Shown piece by piece: positions 23,384 through 31,802 of a stretch of DNA of 64,000 nt; position 1 is the stretch's first letter, and each line of letters opens with the position of its first letter. A program made the position numbers and the translations under genes. Origin of the DNA: Streptomyces sp. YIM 121038 (lineage in GTDB: Bacteria > Actinomycetota > Actinomycetes > Streptomycetales > Streptomycetaceae). Below the pieces are notes generated by a model. That model was not told the origin of the DNA, did no database searches, and worked only from the letters and a program-made list of their open reading frames with translations. The DNA is taken from positions 310,001-374,000 of the forward strand of contig NZ_CP030771.1 in NCBI RefSeq assembly GCF_006088715.1. The letters run 5' to 3'.

Positions 23384-25087
23384 TCAAACGCGCAGGGTGT
23401 CGTGCACGACCTGTCCGTCCACGACGGTGAGGACGACCGGCATCGCGGGGATGTCGTGGGGGTCGGCGGTGAGCAGGTCCCCGTCGAGCACGCACAGGTC
23501 GGCGGCCTTGCCCGGCTCCAGGGAGCCCTTCCAGTCGTCGGCGAAGTCCTGCCAGGCCGCGTTGATCGTGTACGTACGGATGGCCTCGGCCAGGCCGATG
23601 CGCTGCTCGGGACCGCTGACCCGGCCTGCGGCCTTCGACTCGCGCAGCACCATGGTGGCGACGCCCTGGCGCCAGTCCGGGTGCGTGACGGGGGCGTCGG
23701 ACCCGCTCGCGACGCGCACGCCCGCGTCGATGGCATCGCGGTAGGGCCACGCGTACGCGGCGCGCTCGGCGCCGACGAAGTCCTCCTCCATGTCGGCGAC
23801 GGTCCACTTGATGGTGGGGTTCATGTTGACCCCGAAGTCGTGCGCGGCCAGCACCTTCATGCTGTGCGCGGTCAGGAAGTCGCCGTGGATGATGTAGTGG
23901 CGGGCGTCGGACCGCGGGTGTTCGGCCGCGGCCGCGGCGAAGGCGTCCGCGACGGTGTCGCAGGCCCGGTCGCCGGTGACGTGGATGCCCAGCTGGTGCC
24001 CGGCGACGTGGGCGTGGCGGATGATCGCGTCGATCTCCGCGGTCCGCTCGCTGTCGCTGGCGCCGCCGACGCACAGGGAGCCGCAGCCGCCGCCGACGTA
24101 CGGCTCGTGCATCCAGGACGTCTTGTTGGGGACGACGCCGTCGGCGAAGACCTTGACGCCGTGGATCGCGAGGCGGCGCGGGTCGGCGTCGCCCTGTGCG
24201 CCGATGGCGGTGAGGGTGCGGGCGAACTCCTCGGCGGTGCTCGCCATTCCGGTGGGCAGGAGCAGGACGCCGACGCGGGCGGTCAGTTCGCCGTCGGCCA
24301 GGAGCTGCCGGTAGACCTCCAGGGTCTGGGCGCCGAGGGCGCCGCGCATGATGCCGTCGCCACCGGGGCCGAGTCCGGGCTCGGTGTAGCTGGTGATGCC
24401 GAGCCGGGCGAGGGCGGCGAGGGCGGACCGGATCGCCTCGGTCCGCTCCTGGCGGCTGAGCGGCGGCAGCGCGTTCTGGATCAGGGCCTGGGCGCCCTCG
24501 TGGAGCAGTCCGGTCGGCTCCCCCGCGGCGTCGGTGACGATGGCTCCGCCGGGCGGGGCGACGGTGTCCCGGTCGATGCCGATGAGTTCCAGGGCCTTGG
24601 AGTTGACCCAGGTGGCGTGGCCGGAGAAGGAGTACAGGACGACGGGGTGGTCGGGGCTCACGGCGTCCAGGTCGTGCCGCGAGGGCGTCCGCGACGGGTC
24701 GGCGACGCACTCGTCGAGGTAGCCCGGGTCCCAGCCGTGCCCGGTGATCCACTGCCCGGCGGGGGTGCGCCCGACGGCTTCGCGCACCGCGTCGGCGGCG
24801 TCCGTGAGGGAGGACACGGCGGGGTGGCCGAGTTCGACGGAGAGCGGCGGGGTCGACATGCCGAACGCGCATCCGTGCAGATGGGAATCATTGATTCCGG
24901 GAAGCAGCGTCGCCCCGCGCAGGTCGACGACCCGGGTGTCGGGCCCGATGAGCGGGGCGACGTCGTCCCGCTCGCCGACGGCGCTGATGACCCCGCCGGT
25001 CACGGCCAGGGCCGAGGCGAGGGAGAACTCCGCGTCGACCGTGACCACTCGGCCGTCGAGAAACACCAGGTCCGCATACGTGTCCAC
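23384..25087 (-). CDS. YtcJ-like metal-dependent amidohydrolase
   Basis: A 567-aa amidohydrolase-superfamily enzyme. It shows LLPGINDSHLHG (metal-binding HxH), FADGVVPNKT (the lysine/metal bridge region of YtcJ-type enzymes), HVTGDRACDTV, YIIHGDFLT and the catalytic aspartate in VASGSDAPVTHPDW. The short N- and C-terminal segments form the usual beta-sandwich (LVFLDGRVVTVDAEF and PGKAADLCVLDGDLL). The family hydrolyses C-N bonds in amides or cyclic amides; no substrate can be assigned. GTG at 25087 is preceded by AAAGGA. It probably forms a unit with the LuxR gene downstream. Confidence 0.9.
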   Translation of the reverse strand: MDTYADLVFLDGRVVTVDAEFSLASALAVTGGVISAVGERDDVAPLIGPDTRVVDLRGATLLPGINDSHLHGCAFGMSTPPLSVELGHPAVSSLTDAADAVREAVGRTPAGQWITGHGWDPGYLDECVADPSRTPSRHDLDAVSPDHPVVLYSFSGHATWVNSKALELIGIDRDTVAPPGGAIVTDAAGEPTGLLHEGAQALIQNALPPLSRQERTEAIRSALAALARLGITSYTEPGLGPGGDGIMRGALGAQTLEVYRQLLADGELTARVGVLLLPTGMASTAEEFARTLTAIGAQGDADPRRLAIHGVKVFADGVVPNKTSWMHEPYVGGGCGSLCVGGASDSERTAEIDAIIRHAHVAGHQLGIHVTGDRACDTVADAFAAAAAEHPRSDARHYIIHGDFLTAHSMKVLAAHDFGVNMNPTIKWTVADMEEDFVGAERAAYAWPYRDAIDAGVRVASGSDAPVTHPDWRQGVATMVLRESKAAGRVSGPEQRIGLAEAIRTYTINAAWQDFADDWKGSLEPGKAADLCVLDGDLLTADPHDIPAMPVVLTVVDGQVVHDTLRV

Positions 25088-25227
25088 AGGGGGTCCTTTC
25101 GGGTAGCGGGCGCGCTGCGAGCGCCCGAGAACGATCTCCCGAGGACTATGGCCGCGCCGCTCTCCCCCGCACATCGGTCATCCAACCGATACGTCCTCTC
25201 GGCGCGGCCGCCTGGTCGGGGCCGGTG

Positions 25228-26277
25228 TCAGTCGGCGGACCTGAAGTGGGCGGGGCGACGCCGGAGGGCGGGGGTGGTGAGCGACGGCGGTGTCCACGCG
25301 CCGTCTGGGTGGTAGACGTCCGTGCCGGGCGGCACGATCTCGTCGATGCGGTCCAGGACGGCGTCCTCCAGGACCACGGACGCGCCCTTGAGGGTGTCGC
25401 GCAGTTGTTGCGGCGTGCGCGGGCCGATGATGACCGACGTGACGGCCGGGTGCGCGAGCGGGAAGGCGATCGCCAGCTCGGGCAGCGTGCAGCCGACTTC
25501 GTCGGCGACGGCGACGAGCTGCTCGACGACGTCCAGTTTGGCGGCGGTGCGCGGCGCCGCCGGGTCGAAGCGGTCCGGGTTCAAGGTGGGGCGGCCGCTG
25601 CTCAGGTCGAGGGTCCGGCCCTTGCGGTAGCGCCCGGTCAGGAATCCCGAGGCCAGGGGGGACCAGGTCAGGACGCCCATGCCGAGGCGCTGCGCCACGG
25701 GCAGGACGTGCCGCTCCACGCCTCGGGCGAGGAGGGAGTAGGGCGGCTGTTCGGTGCGGAACCGCTGGAGCCCGCGGCGGTCGGCGACGTGGTGGGCCTC
25801 GACGATCTGGTCGGCGGGGAACGTGGAGCAGCCGAACGCTCTGATCTTGCCCTGGCGCACCAGGTCGGTGAGGGCGGAGAGCGTCTCTTCGATGTCGGTG
25901 GTGTGGTCGGGCCGGTGCATCTGGTAGAGGTCGATCCAGTCCGTTCCGAGGCGCCGCAGGCTGTCCTCGACCGCCTTGACGATCCAGCGCCGGGAGTTGC
26001 CGCCCCGGTTCGGGCCCTCGCCCATCGGGAAGTGGACCTTGGTCGCGAGGACCACGTCGTCGCGCCTGCCCTTGAGGGCCTTGCCGACGATCGTCTCGGA
26101 CTCGCCCGCCGAGTACATGTCGGCCGTGTCGACGAAGTTGATTCCCTCGTCGAGGGCGGTGTGGACGATCCGGGCGCAGTCGTCGTGATCGGCGTTGCCG
26201 ACGAAGCCGAACATCATGGTGCCCAGGCAGTACGAACTGACTTCCATGCCGGTGCCGCCCAGAACGTGGTAACGCAT
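25228..26277 (-). CDS. aldo/keto reductase
   Basis: A 349-aa TIM-barrel NADPH-dependent oxidoreductase. The catalytic tetrad is visible as Asp50 and Tyr55 (FVDTADMYSAGESE), Lys80 (LATKVHF) and His121 (YQMHRPD). The C-terminal IIGPRTPQQLRDTLKG is the NADP-phosphate binding segment. Length and sequence fit the AKR11/12-like group of general carbonyl reductases. GAGGAGAG precedes the ATG. It is on the same strand as the amidohydrolase but separated by 140 bp, so it may be independently expressed. The substrate is unknown. Confidence 0.92.
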   Translation of the reverse strand: MRYHVLGGTGMEVSSYCLGTMMFGFVGNADHDDCARIVHTALDEGINFVDTADMYSAGESETIVGKALKGRRDDVVLATKVHFPMGEGPNRGGNSRRWIVKAVEDSLRRLGTDWIDLYQMHRPDHTTDIEETLSALTDLVRQGKIRAFGCSTFPADQIVEAHHVADRRGLQRFRTEQPPYSLLARGVERHVLPVAQRLGMGVLTWSPLASGFLTGRYRKGRTLDLSSGRPTLNPDRFDPAAPRTAAKLDVVEQLVAVADEVGCTLPELAIAFPLAHPAVTSVIIGPRTPQQLRDTLKGASVVLEDAVLDRIDEIVPPGTDVYHPDGAWTPPSLTTPALRRRPAHFRSAD

Positions 26278-26397
26278 GCCGCTCTCCTCGCAGATCGCCT
26301 TCTCGGACCTCGGCGACCTTACGAGTTCAAGTGCGCTCCAGGGCAAGCACGGTCTCGGGCTCCCTCAGGGCGGCCCGGCCGTCAGCGACCGCCGGTC

Positions 26398-26425
26398 GGG
26401 GTGAGCCGGGGGCTCCGGCTCCCCC
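26398..26425 (-). terminator. terminator after lsr2
   Basis: GAGCCGG (26403-26409) pairs with CCGGCTC (26415-26421), extended by a GGGG/CCCC pair outside a one-base bulge. It sits 46 bp past the lsr2 stop, before the aldo-keto reductase gene. Confidence 0.65.
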
Positions 26426-26470
26426 GTGCGCGGCGGCCGCACGGTTCGCGTTCTCGCCGAGCGGCCGATA

Positions 26471-26806
26471 TCAGGCGGCGGCCTTCTCGTAGGCCTCGCG
26501 GATGTTCGCCGGGACGCGGCCGCGGTCGTTGACCTCGAAGCCGTTCTCCTTCGCCCAGGCGCGCATCTTGGCGGTGTCCTGTCCTGCGGCGCTCTTTCCC
26601 TTGGCCGCGGGCTGCTTCACGCCGCGGCCGCCGCCGGTCTTGCGGCCGCCTTTCAGGTACGGCTCGAGGAGACCGCGCAGCTTGTCGGCGTTCTTGGTGC
26701 TGAGGTCGATCTCGTACGCCTTGCCGTCCAGGCCGAACGTCACGGTCTCGTCGGCCGTCTTGCCGTCCAGGTCGTCAATCAGCTTGATTTCAACGCGCTG
26801 TGCCAT
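26471..26806 (-). CDS. lsr2: Lsr2-family nucleoid-associated protein
   Basis: A 111-aa protein with full Lsr2 architecture. The N-terminal beta dimerisation domain is MAQRVEIKLIDDLDGKTADETVTFGLDGKAYEIDLS, a basic linker follows, and the C-terminal DNA-binding helix-turn-helix is MRAWAKENGFEVNDRGRVPANIREAYEKA with the RGR minor-groove motif. Lsr2 bridges AT-rich DNA and silences horizontally acquired genes, including biosynthetic clusters in Streptomyces. Streptomycetes carry two paralogs (Lsr2 and LsrL) and I cannot tell which this is. It is preceded by a long non-coding region of lower GC than the surroundings. Confidence 0.95.
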   Translation of the reverse strand: MAQRVEIKLIDDLDGKTADETVTFGLDGKAYEIDLSTKNADKLRGLLEPYLKGGRKTGGGRGVKQPAAKGKSAAGQDTAKMRAWAKENGFEVNDRGRVPANIREAYEKAAA

Positions 26807-27252
26807 GGTTGTGCCTTTCGTAAAGGGGTTCGCCGATGAGGGGCGGCCTACCGGCCACCGGGCTTGTCGTGGCCGCTATCCGCTGACGCTCACGCCGACC
26901 GGTCAGCGCGCTGGTCCGAGTTTCACACGCTGCCGTGGGGCGTCTTCGTCCGCATACAACTTGTCTACCCCCCAATCCATTTGGGGATCATCTCAGAGGA
27001 ATGCGGAGTCCGCTAGCGGTAATCCTGATGATGTGGAACCGCGACGCCTCTCAATCTTCAAGCCAAGCCGGTCCGACGGAATCGCTCAGGCGTCCAGCAG
27101 CCGACATTCGCCGCCTTCCGGCGAGGAGGATACGCGGATCGACCAAGGTCGTCCGGGACCTGAACAGAACACGACTCTCCCATGTCAATGAAGTACGACC
27201 GGCCGCCTCGATGTGGCGATCTCCCATTCGCCCGTTCTCAGCACGCCGCTCT

Positions 27253-27343
27253 CATCGCCTCGAAGTCACCGCCTCGAAGTCATCGCCTCGATCGCTTCCC
27301 TCGATCTCTCCGCCTTGATCTCTTCTCCTCGATCACCGAACGT
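27253..27343. repeat. degenerate ~14-bp tandem repeat
   Basis: Six imperfect units built on CGCCTCGAAGTCA / CTCCTCGATCTCT run head to tail (for example CGCCTCGAAGTCAC, CGCCTCGAAGTCAT, CGCCTCGATCGCTT). Copies drift in sequence and length from 12 to 14 bp. Confidence 0.6.
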
Positions 27344-27513
27344 GCCTGTTTGATCGCGCCATGGGCTTCGTCGTCCACCGCGTGCCCGACCCGCAGGACG
27401 AGGCTGCGGACGCACCGGTCCGCAGCCTCGGGAGGAATACCCTGTCGCGCGGCCCAGTCGGTGAGCGTGGCCAGATACCAGTAGTGGCCAGATACCAGTA
27501 AGGGACGCGACAC
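27280..27513 (-). CDS. small hypothetical ORF overlapping the repeats
   Basis: A possible 77-aa protein starting with GTG. The central part LATLTDWAARQGIPPEAADRCVRSLVLRVGHAVDDEAHGAIKQARSVIEE has high third-position GC and looks like real protein. The first 13 residues come from the 17-bp duplication (repeated LVSGHYWYLA) and the last 15 are encoded by the degenerate repeat (RSRRRDRGKRSRR). It also contains a TTA codon near the start. It may be a fragment of a once longer gene. No family is recognised. Confidence 0.3.
   Translation of the reverse strand: MSRPLLVSGHYWYLATLTDWAARQGIPPEAADRCVRSLVLRVGHAVDDEAHGAIKQARSVIEEKRSRRRDRGKRSRR
27469..27502. repeat. 17-bp tandem duplication
   Basis: TGGCCAGATACCAGTA occurs twice with a one-base separator. 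It is a recent-looking exact duplication near the start of the small ORF. Confidence 0.7.
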
Positions 27514-27542
27514 CCTGGTTTTCCGCGCACACCTCCGCGTTG

Positions 27543-27575
27543 GGGCACCGCCGGGAGAGTTCGGCGGCGGTGCCC
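27543..27575 (-). terminator. terminator after the CDGSH/HDO gene
   Basis: GGGCACCGCCG (27543-27553) and CGGCGGTGCCC (27565-27575) form a perfect 11-bp stem two bases beyond the stop codon at 27578. Confidence 0.75.
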
Positions 27576-27577
27576 GG

Positions 27578-28921
27578 TCAGCCGCGCTGCGGTCGGGGCG
27601 TGGCCGGGAGGGGGACGCGCAGTGCGCTGCGCCCCTCTCGCCAGGCGGCCAGGAGGTGGGCCGCCAGGCGGGCCTCGACGAGGCCGGTCGCGTGGACGCC
27701 GAAGGCGATGTCGGCGTCGAGCTCCGGCTCGGCGGCGAGCAGGCCGCCGACGACGTCGCGGCGCACCACCTGCTCGTGCACGGCGTCGGCCTCCACGTGT
27801 TCGTCGTAGAACCGCTCGGCCGCGGGGCCCGCGCCGACGCGCCGCAGGGCGGCGGCCAGCCGCCGGGAGCCGGGCGACGAGGTGACCTCCACCGCGGCGA
27901 AGTGCCCGACCAGTGCGCCGCGCAGGGCCCGGTGGAGCCCGAACAGGGACATGAGGTTGACGACGGCGAGGGCTTCGGCGGGCGCCGCGTCGAGGTGGTG
28001 CCCGTAGGAGGTGTCGAGGCCGAGGTCGGTCATGAGGTCGGCGAAGAGCCGCGCGTGGATGTCCTCGGGCCGTCCGGCACCGAACTCGTCGAACTCCACG
28101 GCCACCATCGCGGCCTTGGCGCGGCCGTGCAGCCGGGGGATGACCCAGGCGTGCGGGTCGGCTTCCTTGAGGTGGTAGAGGGACCGCAGGGCGGCGTACT
28201 CCCTCAGTTGCCACAGCTCTCCGTCGCGCTGGAGGTGGTGGCTGACGCTCGTCCCGTCGTATCCGGCGGGCTCGGTCAGCAGCGCGTCGAGGGCCTCCGC
28301 CGCGTCACCGGGCCGGGTGGCGTCGGCCCGCAGGGACCGGACGAAGCGCTGTTCCAGTGTGCGGCGCAGGGACAGCAGGTCCGGGTCCCACTCCCGCTCG
28401 TCGTCCACTCCCGCGAAGCCCTGGTAGTGGAGTTCGTACAGGACGTAGAGGGCGAGTTGCAGATCGTCGCCGTAGGGGTCGGCGTGCCGCGCCGCTTCGT
28501 GGGGCACGGAGGTGCCGTCCTCGCGCAGGGCGGCGATGACGCCGTCGGACACCTCGCCCCTCGCTGCCGGGAGCTCCGGGCTGCGCCCACGGGACTCCGG
28601 GACCTCCGTGGCCCCTCGGGAGGGGCAGGGTGCCTCGGGCGCGCGGTCGCGCGGCGGCTCGGCGCGGGCGGTGGGCATGACGGCTGCCCCTTCTTCGGCG
28701 TTCCCGGAGGCCCGCTCCGTGTCCGGTCGGGTCCGCCGGCGGTGACTGGTGTCGCACCAGGGAGACGTACGGCTGCGGCGGCAGGTGCAGATCGCGGCCT
28801 GGAAACGGTCCGAGACGCACACGGTCCCGTCGTCGCCGACCACTTCCACCGGCCCTTCCACCAGGAGGGGCCCCTCGCGGCCGACGGTGACGCGGCGGGG
28901 GTGTTCAGCGGAGTTCGGCAC
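27578..28921 (-). CDS. CDGSH iron-sulfur domain fused to haem-oxygenase-like iron redox enzyme
   Basis: A 447-aa open frame containing two modules. Residues 1-65 form a CDGSH domain with the ligands Cys45, Cys47, Cys56 and His60 (CTCRRSRTSPWCDTSH), which binds a redox-active 2Fe-2S cluster. Residues ~115-445 match the iron-containing redox enzyme (haem-oxygenase-like diiron) family: VEFDEFGAGRPEDIHARLFADLM and FYDEHVEADAVHEQVVRRDVVGGLL carry its Glu/His ligands. As I recall, these are two adjacent genes in other streptomycetes; here no stop separates them. A second start (ATG 28679 with AAGGGG upstream) could also give a separate ~366-aa protein. The GTG start overlaps the methyltransferase stop by 17 bp. 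Confidence 0.82.
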   Translation of the reverse strand: MPNSAEHPRRVTVGREGPLLVEGPVEVVGDDGTVCVSDRFQAAICTCRRSRTSPWCDTSHRRRTRPDTERASGNAEEGAAVMPTARAEPPRDRAPEAPCPSRGATEVPESRGRSPELPAARGEVSDGVIAALREDGTSVPHEAARHADPYGDDLQLALYVLYELHYQGFAGVDDEREWDPDLLSLRRTLEQRFVRSLRADATRPGDAAEALDALLTEPAGYDGTSVSHHLQRDGELWQLREYAALRSLYHLKEADPHAWVIPRLHGRAKAAMVAVEFDEFGAGRPEDIHARLFADLMTDLGLDTSYGHHLDAAPAEALAVVNLMSLFGLHRALRGALVGHFAAVEVTSSPGSRRLAAALRRVGAGPAAERFYDEHVEADAVHEQVVRRDVVGGLLAAEPELDADIAFGVHATGLVEARLAAHLLAAWREGRSALRVPLPATPRPQRG

Positions 28922-29645
28922 GGATGACCACCAGCTCTTCCCTGGTCTCGGAGTCGCCGAGCAGTCCCGCCCGGCACAGCCAGGCGCGGCGGGACCGCAG
29001 GACAGGGCCGAACGGAACGTACGCCCGGTCGATGACCGCGGCGTCCATGCCGAGGCGGGCGAGGCGGGCGAGGGTCGCCGTGACGCCGCACAGCCCGGAG
29101 TGCACCATCAGGAGGGCACCGCCGGGGTGCAGAACGCGGGGCGCCGCGTCGCAGACACGGTTCACCACCGCCCTGCCTTCGGTTCCCGCCTCCCACGCGC
29201 GCGCCGCCCCCCGTCGGGGCAGACCGGAGGACGGGCCGGGCACGTACGGCGGGTTGCTGACCAGGAGGTCGCAGCAGGCGCCGGGGAGCGCGTCGGCCAA
29301 GTCGCCGCGGTGCGCGGTGACGCGCAGCCCGTTGCGCAAGGCGTTGAGACGGGTGGTCAGCACGGCCCGCCGCGAGATGTCGACGGCGGTCACCCGGGCG
29401 CCCAGCGCGGCCGCCGCGACGGAGAGCGCCCCCGAGCCGCTGCCCAGGTCCAGGACCGCGGTGTCCTCGTCGATGGCCTCACGGCGCAGGGAACGGGTCA
29501 GGAGGTCGGTGTCGTACTGCGGCGCGTAGACGCCCGGCAGCGTGAAGAGGCGGGCCGGCCTGGCGGCCCCCGACGGCGTACGCGTGGGGGGCGTCGGCTG
29601 CCTGCTCGGATGGGCAAGCGGCTGCGGGTGCGTCTCTGCGCTCAT
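28905..29645 (-). CDS. HemK/PrmC-like class I methyltransferase
   Basis: A 246-aa SAM-dependent methyltransferase. It has the SAM-binding motif AVLDLGSGSGALSVAA, the acidic post-II residue in VTAVDIS, and the NPPY signature (LLVSNPPYVPGP) typical of N-methyltransferases acting on glutamine, adenine or similar planar amides. The N-terminal ~30 residues are Pro/Thr-rich. Start 29645 was chosen because GGGAG lies 6 bases upstream. It lies upstream of and overlaps the CDGSH/diiron enzyme, so a joint pathway or maturation role is likely. It is not the housekeeping PrmC, which would sit next to prfA. Confidence 0.82.
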   Translation of the reverse strand: MSAETHPQPLAHPSRQPTPPTRTPSGAARPARLFTLPGVYAPQYDTDLLTRSLRREAIDEDTAVLDLGSGSGALSVAAAALGARVTAVDISRRAVLTTRLNALRNGLRVTAHRGDLADALPGACCDLLVSNPPYVPGPSSGLPRRGAARAWEAGTEGRAVVNRVCDAAPRVLHPGGALLMVHSGLCGVTATLARLARLGMDAAVIDRAYVPFGPVLRSRRAWLCRAGLLGDSETREELVVIRAELR

Positions 29646-29862
29646 CGGCATCTCCCGTCGGTCGGTGTCCACGAGAGGGCGCCTGATCCCACCATCCGCC
29701 GGTTCTCCGCCGCTCACCACCAGAGCGTTCACAGATGGTGACTAAGTGAGAACTATGCGGATTTGTTTGCCGTCTCGGTCGTGTCACTGAGTGCCCACTG
29801 GATTGCCTCTGAACCCCGAGCGGCCCCGGATCGACCGACGGTCCGGGAGGCCCGGTGCCCGC

Positions 29863-30807
29863 TCAGGAGAAGTCGAGCACCAGTCGACCGCGCAGGCCGC
29901 CCGCCTCCAGCAGGCGGTGGGCCCGTGCCGCCTCCTCGGCGGGCAGGACCTCGGCGACGCGCATGCTGAGCACGCCCTTCTCGGCCTGGCGGCGCAGCGT
30001 GTCCAGCAGGTCGGTGTCGAGCATGACGTCCGACACCATCACGGGGTGCACCCGGATGCCGCGCTCGGCGGGCCCGGCCCAGCCCCGCAGTTCGGCCAGG
30101 GCGCCGCCGTCGGCCAGCGCGGGTACGGCCTCGGTGGTCTGCGCGGAGCCGTCGAGCAACGCGGCGACGCCGTCGGGGCGCACCTCGCGGACCTGGGCGG
30201 CGAAGTCCCGCCCCCGCGCCACGACCTGGTCCGCTCCCAAGCCGCGCACCAGGTCGGTGTCGCGCGGGGCGGCGTCGGCGATGACCGTAAGCCCGTCGGC
30301 CTTGGCCAGCTCGATCGCGTACGCGCCGACGGCGCCCGCCGCGCCGGTGACGGCGAGGGTCCCGTCGCTCGGCACGGCCAGCACGTCCAGGGCGAGGCGG
30401 GCGGTCGCCGCGTTCATCAGCAGGGTGGACGCTTCGGCGAAGTCCGCTCCGCGGGGCGCGGGCACCACCGCCGCGGCGGGCACGACGACCTGCTCGGCGT
30501 AGGCCCCGCCGCGGGGGCCGGTGAACGGCACCATCGCGATCACGCGTTGGCCGACGGCGAGCCGGTCATCGCTCCCGGGGCCGAGCTGGTCGATCACGCC
30601 CGCGGCGTCCATGCCGGGCACGAACGGCGGTTCCACGCCCTCCATGCGGACGGCGTGACCGCCGGTGCGCAGCAGTACGTCCGTCGGATTCACGGCGGCC
30701 GCGTGCACCCGGATGCGGACCTCACCGGGGCCTGCCTGCGGTGCGGGAAGGTCCAGCACCCGCAGGACCTCGGGGCCGCCGAACGCGTTGACTCCTATGG
30801 CTCTCAC
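29863..30807 (-). CDS. NADPH:quinone reductase-like oxidoreductase (zinc-less MDR)
   Basis: A 314-aa medium-chain dehydrogenase/reductase. The N-terminal GroES-like domain (PGEVRIRVHAAAVNPTDVLLRTG, FVPGMDAAGVIDQLG) lacks the zinc-binding Cys/His set, and the Rossmann fold has LAVTGAAGAVGAYAIELAK. It belongs to the QOR-like group, which reduces quinones or enones with NADPH. GTG at 30807 is chosen because RAIGVNAFGGPEVLRV is the canonical N-terminus, although its Shine-Dalgarno sequence is poor. It shares the minus strand with the two methyltransferases but is separated from the downstream one by 217 bp. Confidence 0.88.
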   Translation of the reverse strand: MRAIGVNAFGGPEVLRVLDLPAPQAGPGEVRIRVHAAAVNPTDVLLRTGGHAVRMEGVEPPFVPGMDAAGVIDQLGPGSDDRLAVGQRVIAMVPFTGPRGGAYAEQVVVPAAAVVPAPRGADFAEASTLLMNAATARLALDVLAVPSDGTLAVTGAAGAVGAYAIELAKADGLTVIADAAPRDTDLVRGLGADQVVARGRDFAAQVREVRPDGVAALLDGSAQTTEAVPALADGGALAELRGWAGPAERGIRVHPVMVSDVMLDTDLLDTLRRQAEKGVLSMRVAEVLPAEEAARAHRLLEAGGLRGRLVLDFS

Positions 30808-30857
30808 GGCATCGGCAACCGGCCGGGGCCTTCCTTCATTCCGCGACGCTGTGCCCG

Positions 30858-31598
30858 TCAGGCGCGGCAGCGCAGCATCTCCAGGGGCGGGTTGGCGAGG
30901 CAGTCCGCCCAGAAGTCGGCCCCGAACTCGCGCACGCCCGCCTCCGACACCGTCACGGGCACCCAGGCCACCTCGCTGAATCCGGCCGCCCGCAGGCACT
31001 GTTCGTAGACCTCGCGGCGCGGACAGGCGCCGACGAACGAGATCGGCGGGTCGAGGAGCGCCGTGACCCGGACGCGCGGCCCGGTCTCGATCTCCTCGCC
31101 GGTCGCCTCGCAGAGGAAGCCGTACTTGGCCAACGACGGCCCGTCGAAGCGGTAGTCGGGGTTCTGCGCGAACACGAAGAAGTCGCCGCCGGGCTTGAGG
31201 CTGCGGTGGACGTTGCGGCACATCCGCTCCATGGCGGCGATGTCTTCGGCGTAGTTGAGCAGCTGCACCCCGAGGGCCACGTCGAAGTGCCGTCCCAGCG
31301 GCCGCAGTTCGGCCACGTCACCCACTTCGTAGCGCACGCCCAGCGGATCGCGCTCCTCGAACGCCTGGGCCGCGGCGACCATTTCGCCGGAGATGTCGAC
31401 GCCGAACACCTCGCTGGCGCCACGACGCTTGAGCTCCCTGCTGTAGAAGCCGGTGCCGGAGGCGAGGTCGAGGACCGCCTTGCCGCGCACGTCCCCCACC
31501 ATGCCCAGGAAGCTCGGCGTCTCCCCGTACCGTGCCAGCGGCAGGGCCTTGAAGCCCTCGAACGCCTCACCGATCTCGTCGTACTGCTGCACGCTCAT
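30858..31598 (-). CDS. class I SAM-dependent methyltransferase
   Basis: A 246-aa small-molecule-type methyltransferase. It begins MSVQQYDEIGEAFEGFK, a common N-terminal cap, followed by motif I VLDLASGTGFYSRELKRRG, motif post-I VFGVDISGEMV, an acidic residue in VGDVAE, and motif III LKPGGDFFVFAQNPDY. The C-terminal half (VTALLDPPISFVGACPRREVYEQCLRAAGF) resembles toxin/secondary-metabolite methyltransferases of the ToxA/phenazine type. GGGGAG precedes the ATG. It precedes the quinone reductase by 50 bp on the same strand and could be co-transcribed with it. Confidence 0.87.
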   Translation of the reverse strand: MSVQQYDEIGEAFEGFKALPLARYGETPSFLGMVGDVRGKAVLDLASGTGFYSRELKRRGASEVFGVDISGEMVAAAQAFEERDPLGVRYEVGDVAELRPLGRHFDVALGVQLLNYAEDIAAMERMCRNVHRSLKPGGDFFVFAQNPDYRFDGPSLAKYGFLCEATGEEIETGPRVRVTALLDPPISFVGACPRREVYEQCLRAAGFSEVAWVPVTVSEAGVREFGADFWADCLANPPLEMLRCRA

Positions 31599-31802
31599 CG
31601 CACTGCACTCCCCTGCGTTTCGACATGCCTGTGGCCACAGCCCCCGTCCCAGGGCACGCCATGGCGATTTCTGCTGGGCAGTCTCTACGGATTCCGACGG
31701 GCCGCCGTACTGGCAGAAGCCACAAAGATCGGGGGGCTGCCCCGGGCTCCCGCACAACGGGAGCACGCTGGGGCTGTGCCGTCGCCGAGGCCGGGAGGAT
31801 CC

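Larger units (their letters stand above)
26807..27577. other. long gene-poor stretch upstream of lsr2 with short tandem repeats
   Basis: About 770 bp with no convincing gene and visibly lower GC than neighbours between ~26930 and 27330. It includes the lsr2 promoter, a degenerate ~14-bp tandem repeat (27253-27343), a perfect 17-bp tandem duplication (27469-27502) and a 3' terminator hairpin (27543-27575). A minus-strand ORF of 77 codons from GTG 27513 has coding-like codon bias over LATLTDWAARQGIPPEAADRC... but begins and ends inside the repeats. The stretch may be a decayed gene or an insertion scar. Confidence 0.45.

Noticed and set aside
27253..27502. insertion sequence or att site near the repeats upstream of lsr2
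   Set aside because: No transposase or integrase, no terminal inverted repeats and no target-site duplication could be seen.
28679..28921. separate CDGSH gene ending before the redox enzyme
   Set aside because: No stop codon lies between the two modules, so a fusion is the direct reading; an internal ATG (28679) remains possible and is noted in the entry.
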